Positions 6,926 through 14,599 of a stretch of 14,844 nt of DNA are shown piece by piece (within the stretch, counting starts at the first letter, position 1; each line of letters begins with the position of its first letter). The translations under genes and the position numbers were made by a program. The stretch is taken from contig SFJG01000050.1 of the NCBI GenBank assembly GCA_004555955.1, forward strand, positions 1 through 14,844, written 5' to 3'. This DNA comes from Bacteroidales bacterium. GTDB lineage: Bacteria; Bacteroidota; Bacteroidia; Bacteroidales; Muribaculaceae. The notes under the pieces are model-generated. The model did no database searches, was not told the DNA's origin, and was given only the letters and a program-made list of their open reading frames with translations.

Positions 6926-8392
6926 ATGAAAAATTTAAAAGCATATTTATTATTACTTCCGGCGCTGCTTTTCTGCTCTTGCAGCGACTTCCTCGACAAA
7001 GACCCGGAAGTTACTATCGACGCAGAAACCGTTGATTATACCGACTTGAACAATATGTATCAACCTGTGTCGGGCGTTTACTCTTGGCTCCGTCAAGAGG
7101 GTACACACTGGGCTGTCTATGCAATGACTATCAGCCGCGACGACGATGTCGACCCGGGTAGTAACGGCGACGACTGGGTAAAACTCAACAACTACAACTA
7201 CGACAATACCCTTTGGTTCTGGAACGAGCCGTTCAGCGTGCTCTACTTCCGCATGATTAAGTACAGCAACAAGGCTCTCGAAGACCTTGCAGAATTCGAG
7301 AAATATTGCAAGACCGAAGACGAACTCAAGCGTAACCACTCTTACCAAGGTGAGGTTCGCATCCTTCGCGCTCTCTCTTACTATCGCCTCGTTCAACTCT
7401 TCGGCGATGTGCCCATCCTCTACGAAAACAAGCAAACCGACCTTCACCGTCGTAGCGTAAAATCCGTTTATGAATACGCTCTCGAAGACCTCGACTATGC
7501 TGCAAAGAATTGCTATCGCCTTCGTCCGAATCAAATGGAGCACCCGGGAGCTGTTTCGGCTTTCACTGCAGAAATGCTCGCTGCCAAGATTCACATGAAC
7601 ATGGGCAACTATGCTGAGGCTTACACGCTTACTAAGGACATCGTCGACAACGGCAAATTCGACCTCTATCCCGACTTCTCCGAACTCTTCAAAATCCCCG
7701 GCAAGCTCTGCGACGAGTCTCTCCTCGAAATCCAAACAACCGACTTCGGTGCCGGCTCGGGCGACTCTGTTGGTACAAACTGCTGGTTTACTTTCCAAGG
7801 TCCGGCAAACAGTGGTAACATTTCCGGTTGGGGTTGGATTCACCCGAACAAAGCGTTCCGCGATTGGGCTGCCGCTCGTGGCGAAACCGTTCGTGCCGAA
7901 ACTTCTTTCCTCTATGCAGGTACAACAACCAAGTGGGGCGACGTTCTTCGTCCGCAACAAGGTTCTGAAACAGGTTGCTACAATGGTAAGGCTTACACAC
8001 CGTTCTGCCAATTGACAGAGGGTCGTACAGAATATGGTTGCAACAACAACGTACGCGTATTCCGCTATGCTGATGTTCTCCTTATGTACGCTGAGTGTGC
8101 TCTCCGCACCAACCAAAACGTTTCGGATGCTGTTATTAAGTTCAACAAAGTACGTACTCGCGCTAACATGCCGGAAGTCGCTGCTTTGACCGAAGACCTT
8201 ATCCTCGACGAACGTCGCATGGAACTCTGCATGGAGTGGGGCGAACGCTTCAATGACCTCGTTCGCACAGGTAAGGCTGTTCAAGTCCTTACAGCTGCAG
8301 GTTACAACTACACTGACGACAAGAAATATATGCCCATTGCCAAAGCCGCTATAGATATTACTCCAGCGTTAGGTGAAGACGTTGTGGAATAA
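6926..8392 (+). CDS. SusD/RagB-family glycan-binding surface lipoprotein
   Basis: The product is 488 residues from the ATG at 6926. This start gives a lipoprotein signal (MKNLKAYLLLLPALLFCSCS), whereas the in-frame ATG at 6884 overlaps the SusC gene and would add 14 residues before the signal. The lipidated cysteine is probably Cys19, in the CSDFLDKDP context typical of SusD. TPR-like helices cover about 105-245, including VRILRALSYYRLVQLFGDVP (144-163). The C-terminal SusD region has VFRYADVLLMYAE (378-390) and ERRMELCMEWGERFNDLVR (429-447). It should cap the SusC barrel at the cell surface and capture the glycan. The tail is slightly unusual: YMPIAKAAIDITP is followed by ALGEDVVE rather than the frequent QNPGY-like ending. 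No SusE/F-like protein follows; the GH43-like gene starts 20 bases on. Confidence 0.96.
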   Translation: MKNLKAYLLLLPALLFCSCSDFLDKDPEVTIDAETVDYTDLNNMYQPVSGVYSWLRQEGTHWAVYAMTISRDDDVDPGSNGDDWVKLNNYNYDNTLWFWNEPFSVLYFRMIKYSNKALEDLAEFEKYCKTEDELKRNHSYQGEVRILRALSYYRLVQLFGDVPILYENKQTDLHRRSVKSVYEYALEDLDYAAKNCYRLRPNQMEHPGAVSAFTAEMLAAKIHMNMGNYAEAYTLTKDIVDNGKFDLYPDFSELFKIPGKLCDESLLEIQTTDFGAGSGDSVGTNCWFTFQGPANSGNISGWGWIHPNKAFRDWAAARGETVRAETSFLYAGTTTKWGDVLRPQQGSETGCYNGKAYTPFCQLTEGRTEYGCNNNVRVFRYADVLLMYAECALRTNQNVSDAVIKFNKVRTRANMPEVAALTEDLILDERRMELCMEWGERFNDLVRTGKAVQVLTAAGYNYTDDKKYMPIAKAAIDITPALGEDVVE

Positions 8393-8412
8393 TTTCCTAA
8401 GGTTAATTTTCT

Positions 8413-10506
8413 ATGGTAAAAAAAATTGTAATAAGCTGTGGAATAGCACTCGTCGCATTGGCGACGAGTGCCAATCCCGGCGATTCTATCAAAGTCGTTA
8501 AAGGGCAAATTAGCGACTATTATATAGCAGTTACTCGTACGCGCACCGTAACGGGAATCGTGCGCGATGCCGCTGGAAAGCCCCTCGAGGGCGCCACGGT
8601 GATGTTTTTCGCCAGTCCGATGCACTGCAATACAGATGCTTCCGGGCGTTACTCCATAGTGGGTGGTGCAGGCGACACACGTCTTTATGTTTATTATCCG
8701 GGAAAAAAGATTGTTGATATGCCGGTTGAGTTCGACCAAACAAACGTAGACATCACGATGGTCGACGGTCAGCCGATGAAGGTTCTTCCGCGCAATGCGG
8801 CTCGTGCCACAAAGTGGTACAATCCAAAAACATACGCTCCTCGTACGTTCTGTAACCCGATGAACATCAGTTACAACTACGAGCCATACAACGACAACGT
8901 ACGCCCCGAAGGCTCGTTTCGCTCGTCGGCCGACCCGATGGGGTTGACCTACAAAGGAGAATACTTCCTTTTCTCTACCAATCAGGGTGGTTTTCACTAC
9001 TCAAAAAACTTGACGCAATGGAAATTTGCTCCTGCAAGTTTTCAGCGACATCCTAAAGATGATGACCAATGCGCGCCGGCTGCTTTCGTGAGTGGCGACA
9101 CGCTTTTCTATACAGGCTCGACCTATTACGGGCTCCCCGTGTGGTATACCGACCAACCGAAGTCGGGTAAATTCAAAAAGGTGATGGATTGCGGCGTTCT
9201 GCCCTGGTGGGACCCGTATCTCTTCCTCGACGACGACGGCCGCTTGTATCTCTACTACGGTTCGAGCAACGAATATCCGCTCAAGGCGGTTGAGTTGAGC
9301 CGCGATAGTTTCTACCCGATAAGCAAAATCCACGATGTGATGATGCTTCATCCTAAAGAACACGGCTGGGAACGCTTCGGAATGAACAACGACGACGAAG
9401 TGACGCTCGCTCCGTTTACCGAAGGCGCTTCGATGACCAAATATAACGGCAAATACTACCTCCAGTACGGTGCTCCGGGCACGGAATTTAAGGTATACGC
9501 CGATGGCGTCTACGTAGGCGATTCGCCTCTCGGTCCGTTCACCTACCAACGTCATAACCCGATGAGCTACAAACCCGGCGGCTTCGTGCAAGGTAGCGGC
9601 CACGGCGGCACTTTCTGCGACCTTAAAGGCAACTATTGGCATGTGTCGACCTGTATGCTCTCGCTCAAATACAAGTTTGAGCGCCGCATCGGTCTTTATC
9701 CGACGGCATTCGATGCCGACGGCATAATGTATAGCAGTGCCGCTTTCGGCGACTATCCTAACTGGAACGCCGATAGCGACATCAAGAACCCCGTCGACCG
9801 TTTCTCCGGTTGGATGCTCCTTTCGCTTGGCAAAAAAGTCACCGCGTCGAGCACCGACAGCACTTTCGTGGCGTCGAATCTCTCAGACGAGAGTATGCGT
9901 ACCTATTGGTCGGCACGCACAGGCGAGCCGGGCGAATGGGTGATGATGGATTTGGGCGCCGTAAAGACCATTAAAGCTATCCAACTCAACTTCTACGACT
10001 ACAAGAGCATCCAGCACAACCGCGCAAACGACGTCTATTATCAGTATCGCATCTATGCGTCGGCCGACGGCAATGATTGGCAACTCGTCGTCGACAAAAG
10101 CGACAACGACGAAGACTGTCCCCACGACTATGTAGAACTCCAAGCCGACTTGCAGACTCGTTATATTAAGGTAGAAAATCTGCACGTCCCCTCGGGCAAT
10201 TTCTGTATGTCGGAGTTGCGCGTGTTTGGACTGGGCGATGCTATCCCGGCTGATGTTAAGGGCTTGAAGGTGGCTCGCGATAAGGCTGACCCCCGAAACG
10301 CAATGATTAGTTGGCGTCCGTCGGAAGGCGCTTATGGATATAACGTCTACTACGGCATAGCTCCCGATAAACTTTATAACGCTATCACTGTTTATGGAGA
10401 GGATAGTTACGATATGCGCGGACTCGACCGCGACACCGACTACTATTTCGCTATCGAGGCACTCGGCGAAGGTGGTCGCTCGAATCTTAGCAAAATCGTG
10501 AAATAA
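8413..10506 (+). CDS. GH43-like five-bladed propeller glycosidase with SusC-type N-terminal, discoidin (F5/8C) and FN3 domains
   Basis: This 697-residue protein has a signal peptide (MVKKIVISCGIALVALATSA, then NPGDS). Cys9 sits inside the hydrophobic core and makes no lipobox, so it is probably periplasmic. Residues 44-118 form a carboxypeptidase-regulatory-like beta-sandwich (TRTVTGIVRDAAGKPLEGAT), the same type as in the SusC of this operon. Residues 165-450 are the GH43-like propeller. The expected acidic triad is visible: Asp174 in SADP (base), Asp267 in WWDPYLFLDDDG (modulator) and Glu337 in EGASMTKYNGKYYL (acid), so it should be active. Residues 470-608 are a discoidin/F5-8C domain (WVMMDLGAVKTIKAIQL) likely to bind sugar, and 612-697 are an FN3 domain. 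GH43 enzymes are mostly arabinosidases, xylosidases or galactanases. The substrate here is unknown, and a role on a side chain of the target glycan or a new specificity are both possible. Confidence 0.85.
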   Translation: MVKKIVISCGIALVALATSANPGDSIKVVKGQISDYYIAVTRTRTVTGIVRDAAGKPLEGATVMFFASPMHCNTDASGRYSIVGGAGDTRLYVYYPGKKIVDMPVEFDQTNVDITMVDGQPMKVLPRNAARATKWYNPKTYAPRTFCNPMNISYNYEPYNDNVRPEGSFRSSADPMGLTYKGEYFLFSTNQGGFHYSKNLTQWKFAPASFQRHPKDDDQCAPAAFVSGDTLFYTGSTYYGLPVWYTDQPKSGKFKKVMDCGVLPWWDPYLFLDDDGRLYLYYGSSNEYPLKAVELSRDSFYPISKIHDVMMLHPKEHGWERFGMNNDDEVTLAPFTEGASMTKYNGKYYLQYGAPGTEFKVYADGVYVGDSPLGPFTYQRHNPMSYKPGGFVQGSGHGGTFCDLKGNYWHVSTCMLSLKYKFERRIGLYPTAFDADGIMYSSAAFGDYPNWNADSDIKNPVDRFSGWMLLSLGKKVTASSTDSTFVASNLSDESMRTYWSARTGEPGEWVMMDLGAVKTIKAIQLNFYDYKSIQHNRANDVYYQYRIYASADGNDWQLVVDKSDNDEDCPHDYVELQADLQTRYIKVENLHVPSGNFCMSELRVFGLGDAIPADVKGLKVARDKADPRNAMISWRPSEGAYGYNVYYGIAPDKLYNAITVYGEDSYDMRGLDRDTDYYFAIEALGEGGRSNLSKIVK

Positions 10507-10531
10507 CCTAAAACTTACAAACTACTGAACT

Positions 10532-11896
10532 ATGCGAATGAAAAAAATTTTAGTTTCTATGGCAGCCATCCTCGTCGCTCTGTTGCCAATCAACGGAGCG
10601 GCGAAAGGCGTGGCAACAATTGCTGCCGAAGCGGAAGCACACCCGACTTTCGACAACGATGACGACTTTTTAGACTACATTGAAAAGGTACACTTCAATT
10701 ATATGTGGGAAGGCGCAGAGGCAAATTCCGGTTTGGCATGCGAACGCATCCACCTCGACGGCGTTTACCCGCAAAACGACAAGACGGTTGTGACAATCGG
10801 CGGTAGCGGTTTCGGCGTTGCCGGACTGATTGTAGGTATGGAGCGCGGCTTCATTACTCGTGCCGAGGGCGTTGCTCGTCTGCACAAAATCGTCGACTTC
10901 CTTACGCGTGCCGACCGCTTCCACGGCGTGTGGCCTCACTGGCTCGAAGGTACTACCGGTAAGGTGAAACCTTTCGGCAAGAAAGACAACGGCGGCGACC
11001 TCGTCGAGAGTTGTTTCCTTATGGAATCGCTGCTCTGCGTGCGTCAGTACGTTAAAGACGGCAACAAGTCGGAAAAAGAACTTGCCGCCAAAATCGATAA
11101 GCTTTGGAAAGAAATGGACTTCGAATGGTATCGCCGCGGCGGACAGAACGTGCTCTATTGGCACTGGTCGCCCGAATACGAATGGGACATGAACTTCCCG
11201 CTCGAGGGCTATAATGAATGCTTGATAACCTACATTCTCGGTGCCGCTTCGCCGACACATTCGATACCTGCCGAATGCTATCACGAAGGTTGGGCGCGCA
11301 AAGGCACTTTCACAACCGATGCAAAGCCTTACGGCTACGCTCTCGAACTCAGTCACAACTATGCCGAGCAAAAAGGCGGTCCGCTCTTCTGGGCTCACTA
11401 TTCATACATCGGTCTCGACCCGCGCGGTTTGAAAGACCGTTATGCAAACTATTGGAACGTTGTGGCTAACCACGCTAAAAGCGACTATGCTTACTGCGTC
11501 GAAAATCCGAAGATCTTCAAGGGCTATGGCGAAAACTGCTGGGGCTTGACCGCAAGCTATTCTACCGTTGGCTATACTGCACATTGTCCGCGCAACGACA
11601 TCGGCGTAATCACCCCGACAGCTGCTTTGTCGAGCTTCCCTTACACTCCCGAAGAATCGATGCGTGCGCTCAAGTATTTCTACAGCAAAGGAAATTGGAT
11701 TTGGGGTAAATACGGCTTCTACGATGCGTTCTCCGAACAAGACAATTGGACCGTTCCTCACTATTTGGCTATCGACCAATGCACTATTGCTCCTATGATT
11801 GAAAACTATCGTAGCGGTTTGCTCTGGAAACTCTTTATGAGTTGCCCCGAGGTGCAAAAAGGTCTTAAGAAACTTGGTTTTGAAATTAATAAATAA
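10532..11896 (+). CDS. GH144-type beta-1,2-glucanase / sophorose-releasing enzyme (glucoamylase-like, PF10091 type)
   Basis: The 454-residue protein has a signal peptide (MRMKKILVSMAAILVALLPI, then NGAAKG) without a lipobox, so it is likely periplasmic. ATG codons at 10532 and 10538 are both possible starts. From about 42 onward it matches the glucoamylase-like (alpha/alpha)6-barrel family from memory. Recognisable blocks are GGSGFGVAGLIVGMERGFI (90-108), FWAHYSYIGLDPRGLKDRYA (286-305), CWGLTAS (336-342), GVITPTAALSSFPYTPEESM (358-377), YGFYDAFS (394-401) and ENYRSGLLWKLFMS (424-437). Characterised members in Chitinophaga and Parabacteroides (family GH144) cleave beta-1,2-glucan to sophorooligosaccharides or sophorose. 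An acidic cluster Asp152, Asp156, Glu159 (DNGGDLVE) and Glu229 lies where active-site residues are expected. The length is normal. Endo versus sophorose-releasing mode cannot be told from sequence alone. It lies 25 bases after the GH43-like gene. Confidence 0.87.
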   Translation: MRMKKILVSMAAILVALLPINGAAKGVATIAAEAEAHPTFDNDDDFLDYIEKVHFNYMWEGAEANSGLACERIHLDGVYPQNDKTVVTIGGSGFGVAGLIVGMERGFITRAEGVARLHKIVDFLTRADRFHGVWPHWLEGTTGKVKPFGKKDNGGDLVESCFLMESLLCVRQYVKDGNKSEKELAAKIDKLWKEMDFEWYRRGGQNVLYWHWSPEYEWDMNFPLEGYNECLITYILGAASPTHSIPAECYHEGWARKGTFTTDAKPYGYALELSHNYAEQKGGPLFWAHYSYIGLDPRGLKDRYANYWNVVANHAKSDYAYCVENPKIFKGYGENCWGLTASYSTVGYTAHCPRNDIGVITPTAALSSFPYTPEESMRALKYFYSKGNWIWGKYGFYDAFSEQDNWTVPHYLAIDQCTIAPMIENYRSGLLWKLFMSCPEVQKGLKKLGFEINK

Positions 11897-11908
11897 AATA
11901 TAATACTG

Positions 11909-14182
11909 ATGAAACTAACAAAAATTTTGATTGCATCGGCGATTGCTTTGACTTCGTTTGCCGCTGCTGCCAACAACAGCGACAAGGCAAAGATGGACAA
12001 GTTTATCGATGACTTGATGGGCAAAATGACTCTCCAAGAAAAACTTGGTCAGTTGAACCTTCCGGTGACCGGCGAAATCGTTACCGGACAAGCCAAGAGT
12101 AGCGACGTAGCGTCGCGCATCCGCCAAGGACAAGTGGGCGGCCTGTTCAACCTAAAAGGTGTAGAACGTATCAAAGACGTACAAAAGATAGCGGTCGAAG
12201 AAAGCCGCCTGGGCATTCCATTGCTGTTCGGTATGGACGTAATTCACGGCTACGAGACCGTATTCCCCATCCCTTTGGCACTTTCGTGCACGTGGGATAT
12301 GGAAGCCGTAGAACTTTCGGCACGTATAGCAGCACGCGAATGTAGCGCCGACGGCATTAACTGGACATTCAGCCCGATGCTCGACGTGTGCCACGACGCT
12401 CGTTGGGGACGTGTCTCCGAAGGCAACGGCGAAGACCCATATCTGGGCGCTCGCATCGCTGAAGCTATGGTTCGCGGTTATCAAGGTAATCTCAAAAACA
12501 ATGACGAAATTCTCGCCTGCGTAAAACACTTCGCCCTCTACGGAGCTCCTGAAGCAGGTCGCGACTACAACACGGTCGACATGAGTCATTGGCGTATGTA
12601 TAACGACTATTTCCCACCCTATAAGGCTGCCATCGAAGCCGGCGCGCAAAGCGTTATGGCATCGTTCAACATCGTCGACGGTATTCCCGCAACCGGCAAC
12701 CGCTGGCTGCTCACCGACGTGCTCCGCAACCAATGGGGCTTCGACGGATTCGTCGTTAGCGACTACACCGGCATCTTCGAAATGATTGCTCACGGAATGG
12801 GCGACTTGCAACAAGTCGGTGCTTTGGCTCTCCGTGCCGGTCTCGATATGGATATGGTGTCGGATGCTTTTGTCGGCACTCTCGAGAAATCGCTCAAGGA
12901 TGGTATGGTTTCGCAAGCCGACATCGACACGGCATGCCGCAGAATCCTTGAAGCAAAATATCGCCTCGGCTTGTTCGACAATCCTTATAAATATTGCGAC
13001 ACCAAGCGTCCGGCTAAAGAAGTCTTCACAGCCGAAAACCGCGCGGAGGCACGCCGCATCGCTCGCGAATCGTTCGTGCTTCTCAAAAACGAAGGCAATC
13101 TCCTTCCACTTCGCAAAACAGGCAAAATAGCACTCGTAGGTCCGTTGGCAAACACACGCGCCAATATGCCGGGCACATGGAGCGTGGCTGCCGTAAGCGA
13201 CAAATATTCAACCCTCCTCGAAGGCTTCCGCGCTGCCGTTGGCTCAAACGCTGAAGTGCTCTACGCTAAAGGTTGCAACCTTATGTACGACGCAGCTCGC
13301 GAAGCCGATGCCACTATGTTCGGCCGCGAAATGCGCGACAGCCGCAGCAACGAAGAAATGCTCCGCGAAGCGCTCGACGTGGCAGCAAAGGCTGACGTCA
13401 TCGTTGCCGCTTTAGGCGAATCGTCGGAAATGTCGGGCGAATCGAGCAGCCGTACAAACTTGGAAATGCCCGACGCTCAACGCGACCTCCTCAAGGCGCT
13501 TTTGGCTACCGGAAAGCCCGTCGTATTGCTCCACTTTGCCGGCCGTCCTACCGTGCTGACTTGGGAAAACGAAAATGTACCCGCTATATTAAATGTTTGG
13601 TTCGGCGGTAGCGAAACTGCCGACGCTGTCCCCGATGTTGTCTTTGGCGACTATGCTCCTTGCGGCAAACTTACCACCTCGTTCCCGCGCACCGTCGGTC
13701 AGTGCCCGATGAGCTATAACGAGTATAACACAGGTAGACCCCAAGCGAAATGGTTCACCAAATTTACTACAAGCTATCTCGACACACCCAACGAACCGCT
13801 TTATCCCTTCGGCTTCGGATTGAGCTACACCAACTTCGACTATAGCGACCTTACGCTCGACAAGTCGGAAATGACCGAAACAGGCTCTATCACCGCCACC
13901 GTTACCGTAACAAATAACGGCAACTACGACGGCGTTGAGGTCGTTCAGCTCTATATCCGCGACCTCGTGGGTAGCGTCGTTCGTCCGGTTAAAGAACTTA
14001 AAGACTTCAGCCGCATCAGCCTCCGCAAAGGCGAATCGCGCACAGTTTCGTTTACTATCAACGCCGAAAAACTCAAATTCTACAACTCGCAACTCGAGTA
14101 TGTTTGCGAGCCCGGTGAGTTCCAAGTGATGGTAGGTCCGAACTCTCGCGACGTTAAGACTAAAACATTTACGCTGAAGTAG
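11909..14182 (+). CDS. bglX: GH3 beta-glucosidase, BglX type, periplasmic
   Basis: The 757-residue enzyme should remove non-reducing beta-glucose from oligosaccharides by a retaining mechanism. A signal peptide (MKLTKILIASAIALTSFAAA, then ANNS) is present and no lipobox, which fits the periplasm. The N-terminal barrel (about 27-370) shows GMDVIHGYETVFPIPLAL (108-125), RWGRVSEGNGEDPYL (165-179) and KHFALYGAPEAGRDYNTVDM (206-225). The nucleophile is Asp285 in VVSDYTG. The second domain (about 385-600) carries the acid/base Glu511 in MSGESSSRTNLEMP. A C-terminal FN3-like domain covers about 645-757. Length and order match E. coli BglX. In Bacteroides thetaiotaomicron a GH3 enzyme prefers sophorose, so with GH144 next door the likely natural substrate is sophorose or short beta-1,2-glucan pieces (inference). 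It starts 12 bases after the GH144 gene and is the last gene before the terminator. Confidence 0.94.
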   Translation: MKLTKILIASAIALTSFAAAANNSDKAKMDKFIDDLMGKMTLQEKLGQLNLPVTGEIVTGQAKSSDVASRIRQGQVGGLFNLKGVERIKDVQKIAVEESRLGIPLLFGMDVIHGYETVFPIPLALSCTWDMEAVELSARIAARECSADGINWTFSPMLDVCHDARWGRVSEGNGEDPYLGARIAEAMVRGYQGNLKNNDEILACVKHFALYGAPEAGRDYNTVDMSHWRMYNDYFPPYKAAIEAGAQSVMASFNIVDGIPATGNRWLLTDVLRNQWGFDGFVVSDYTGIFEMIAHGMGDLQQVGALALRAGLDMDMVSDAFVGTLEKSLKDGMVSQADIDTACRRILEAKYRLGLFDNPYKYCDTKRPAKEVFTAENRAEARRIARESFVLLKNEGNLLPLRKTGKIALVGPLANTRANMPGTWSVAAVSDKYSTLLEGFRAAVGSNAEVLYAKGCNLMYDAAREADATMFGREMRDSRSNEEMLREALDVAAKADVIVAALGESSEMSGESSSRTNLEMPDAQRDLLKALLATGKPVVLLHFAGRPTVLTWENENVPAILNVWFGGSETADAVPDVVFGDYAPCGKLTTSFPRTVGQCPMSYNEYNTGRPQAKWFTKFTTSYLDTPNEPLYPFGFGLSYTNFDYSDLTLDKSEMTETGSITATVTVTNNGNYDGVEVVQLYIRDLVGSVVRPVKELKDFSRISLRKGESRTVSFTINAEKLKFYNSQLEYVCEPGEFQVMVGPNSRDVKTKTFTLK

Positions 14183-14303
14183 TATTAAACATTTCGAAAA
14201 GAGTTTTTTCATAATATTGAAAAACCGCTCATAAAGCTATTCAAGTAGTAACTGTTTGAAATTCTGAGAATTACTATTCATTTAATTACATTATCATTTG
14301 CCC

Positions 14304-14335
14304 GACGGCCGTCTGCGAAGATAGCCGTCTTTTTT
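14304..14335 (+). terminator. Rho-independent terminator of the PUL operon
   Basis: GACGGC (14304-14309) pairs with GCCGTC (14324-14329), followed directly by six T residues (14330-14335). Inside, GTCT and AGAT can pair around GCGA, a GNRA-type tetraloop, with one C-A mismatch between the two stems. It lies 121 bases after the GH3 stop. The stretch between stop and hairpin (14183-14303) is AT-rich and shows no gene. Confidence 0.88.
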
Positions 14336-14383
14336 ATGTGGAAATAGTCATGACGATTCAAAAGTCAAATAGGCGAGGATGTT

Positions 14384-14423
14384 CAATTTTTATCACAATT
14401 ATTAATCAACAATTTTTAATCGT
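14384..14423 (+). repeat. Three near-identical tandem AT-rich repeats upstream of the HTH gene
   Basis: Head-to-tail copies are CAATTTTTATCA (14384-14395), CAATTATTAATCAA (14396-14409) and CAATTTTTAATCGT (14410-14423). They end about 10 bases before the predicted -33 box of the HTH gene promoter. They could be a regulator-binding array or an A/T-rich promoter-enhancing element. Apart from these repeats, the promoter and the palindrome listed next, I see nothing in the gene-free stretch 14336-14599. Confidence 0.5.
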
Positions 14424-14432
14424 TTTATCTTG

Positions 14433-14463
14433 TTGTGTTTCAAAAAAATAATGTATATATTTG
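14433..14463 (+). promoter_or_regulatory. Predicted promoter of the HTH regulator gene
   Basis: TTG (14433-14435), 20 bases, then TATATTTG (14456-14463), a full -7 match to TAnnTTTG. A start near 14470 would leave a leader of about 130 bases holding the palindrome at 14487-14504. A weaker box, TTTATTTG (14569-14576), sits closer to the gene but has no well-spaced partner. Confidence 0.45.
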
Positions 14464-14486
14464 TTTACTAAATTGATTTGTTAAAA

Positions 14487-14504
14487 GTGTTCACTGCTGA
14501 ACAC
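14487..14504. promoter_or_regulatory. Perfect 7-bp inverted repeat, candidate operator
   Basis: GTGTTCA (14487-14493), CTGC, TGAACAC (14498-14504) form a perfect 18-bp dyad. It lies about 17-34 bases downstream of the predicted transcription start and 95 bases before the start codon of a phage-repressor-like HTH gene. Size and symmetry fit a dimeric HTH operator, suggesting autoregulation (inference). No T-run follows, so it is not a terminator. Confidence 0.5.
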
Positions 14505-14599
14505 GTTGCAAAGATGAGAAAACACTTGGCGTTATGCAAATATTGTTAGCAATAAATCAAGCAGAATATTTATTTGGAACTAATTAAATAACAAATATT

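Noticed and set aside
6953..8284. 443-codon open frame on the minus strand opposite the SusD gene
   Set aside because: It lies fully inside a certain SusD-family gene, its translation is a Val/Glu/Ala-rich low-information sequence without domain features, and it arises from the codon bias of the real gene. The same applies to other long antisense frames under the SusC, GH144 and GH3 genes.
14202..14229. AT-rich imperfect hairpin soon after the GH3 gene as the operon terminator
   Set aside because: The arms are nearly all A/T with a bulge and no T-run follows; the GC-rich hairpin with T-run at 14304-14335 is far better.
14260..14272. AATTCTGAGAATT palindrome after the GH3 gene
   Set aside because: It is a perfect 13-base dyad, but it is short, AT-rich, lies inside the probable 3' untranslated region and is not repeated elsewhere in the window.
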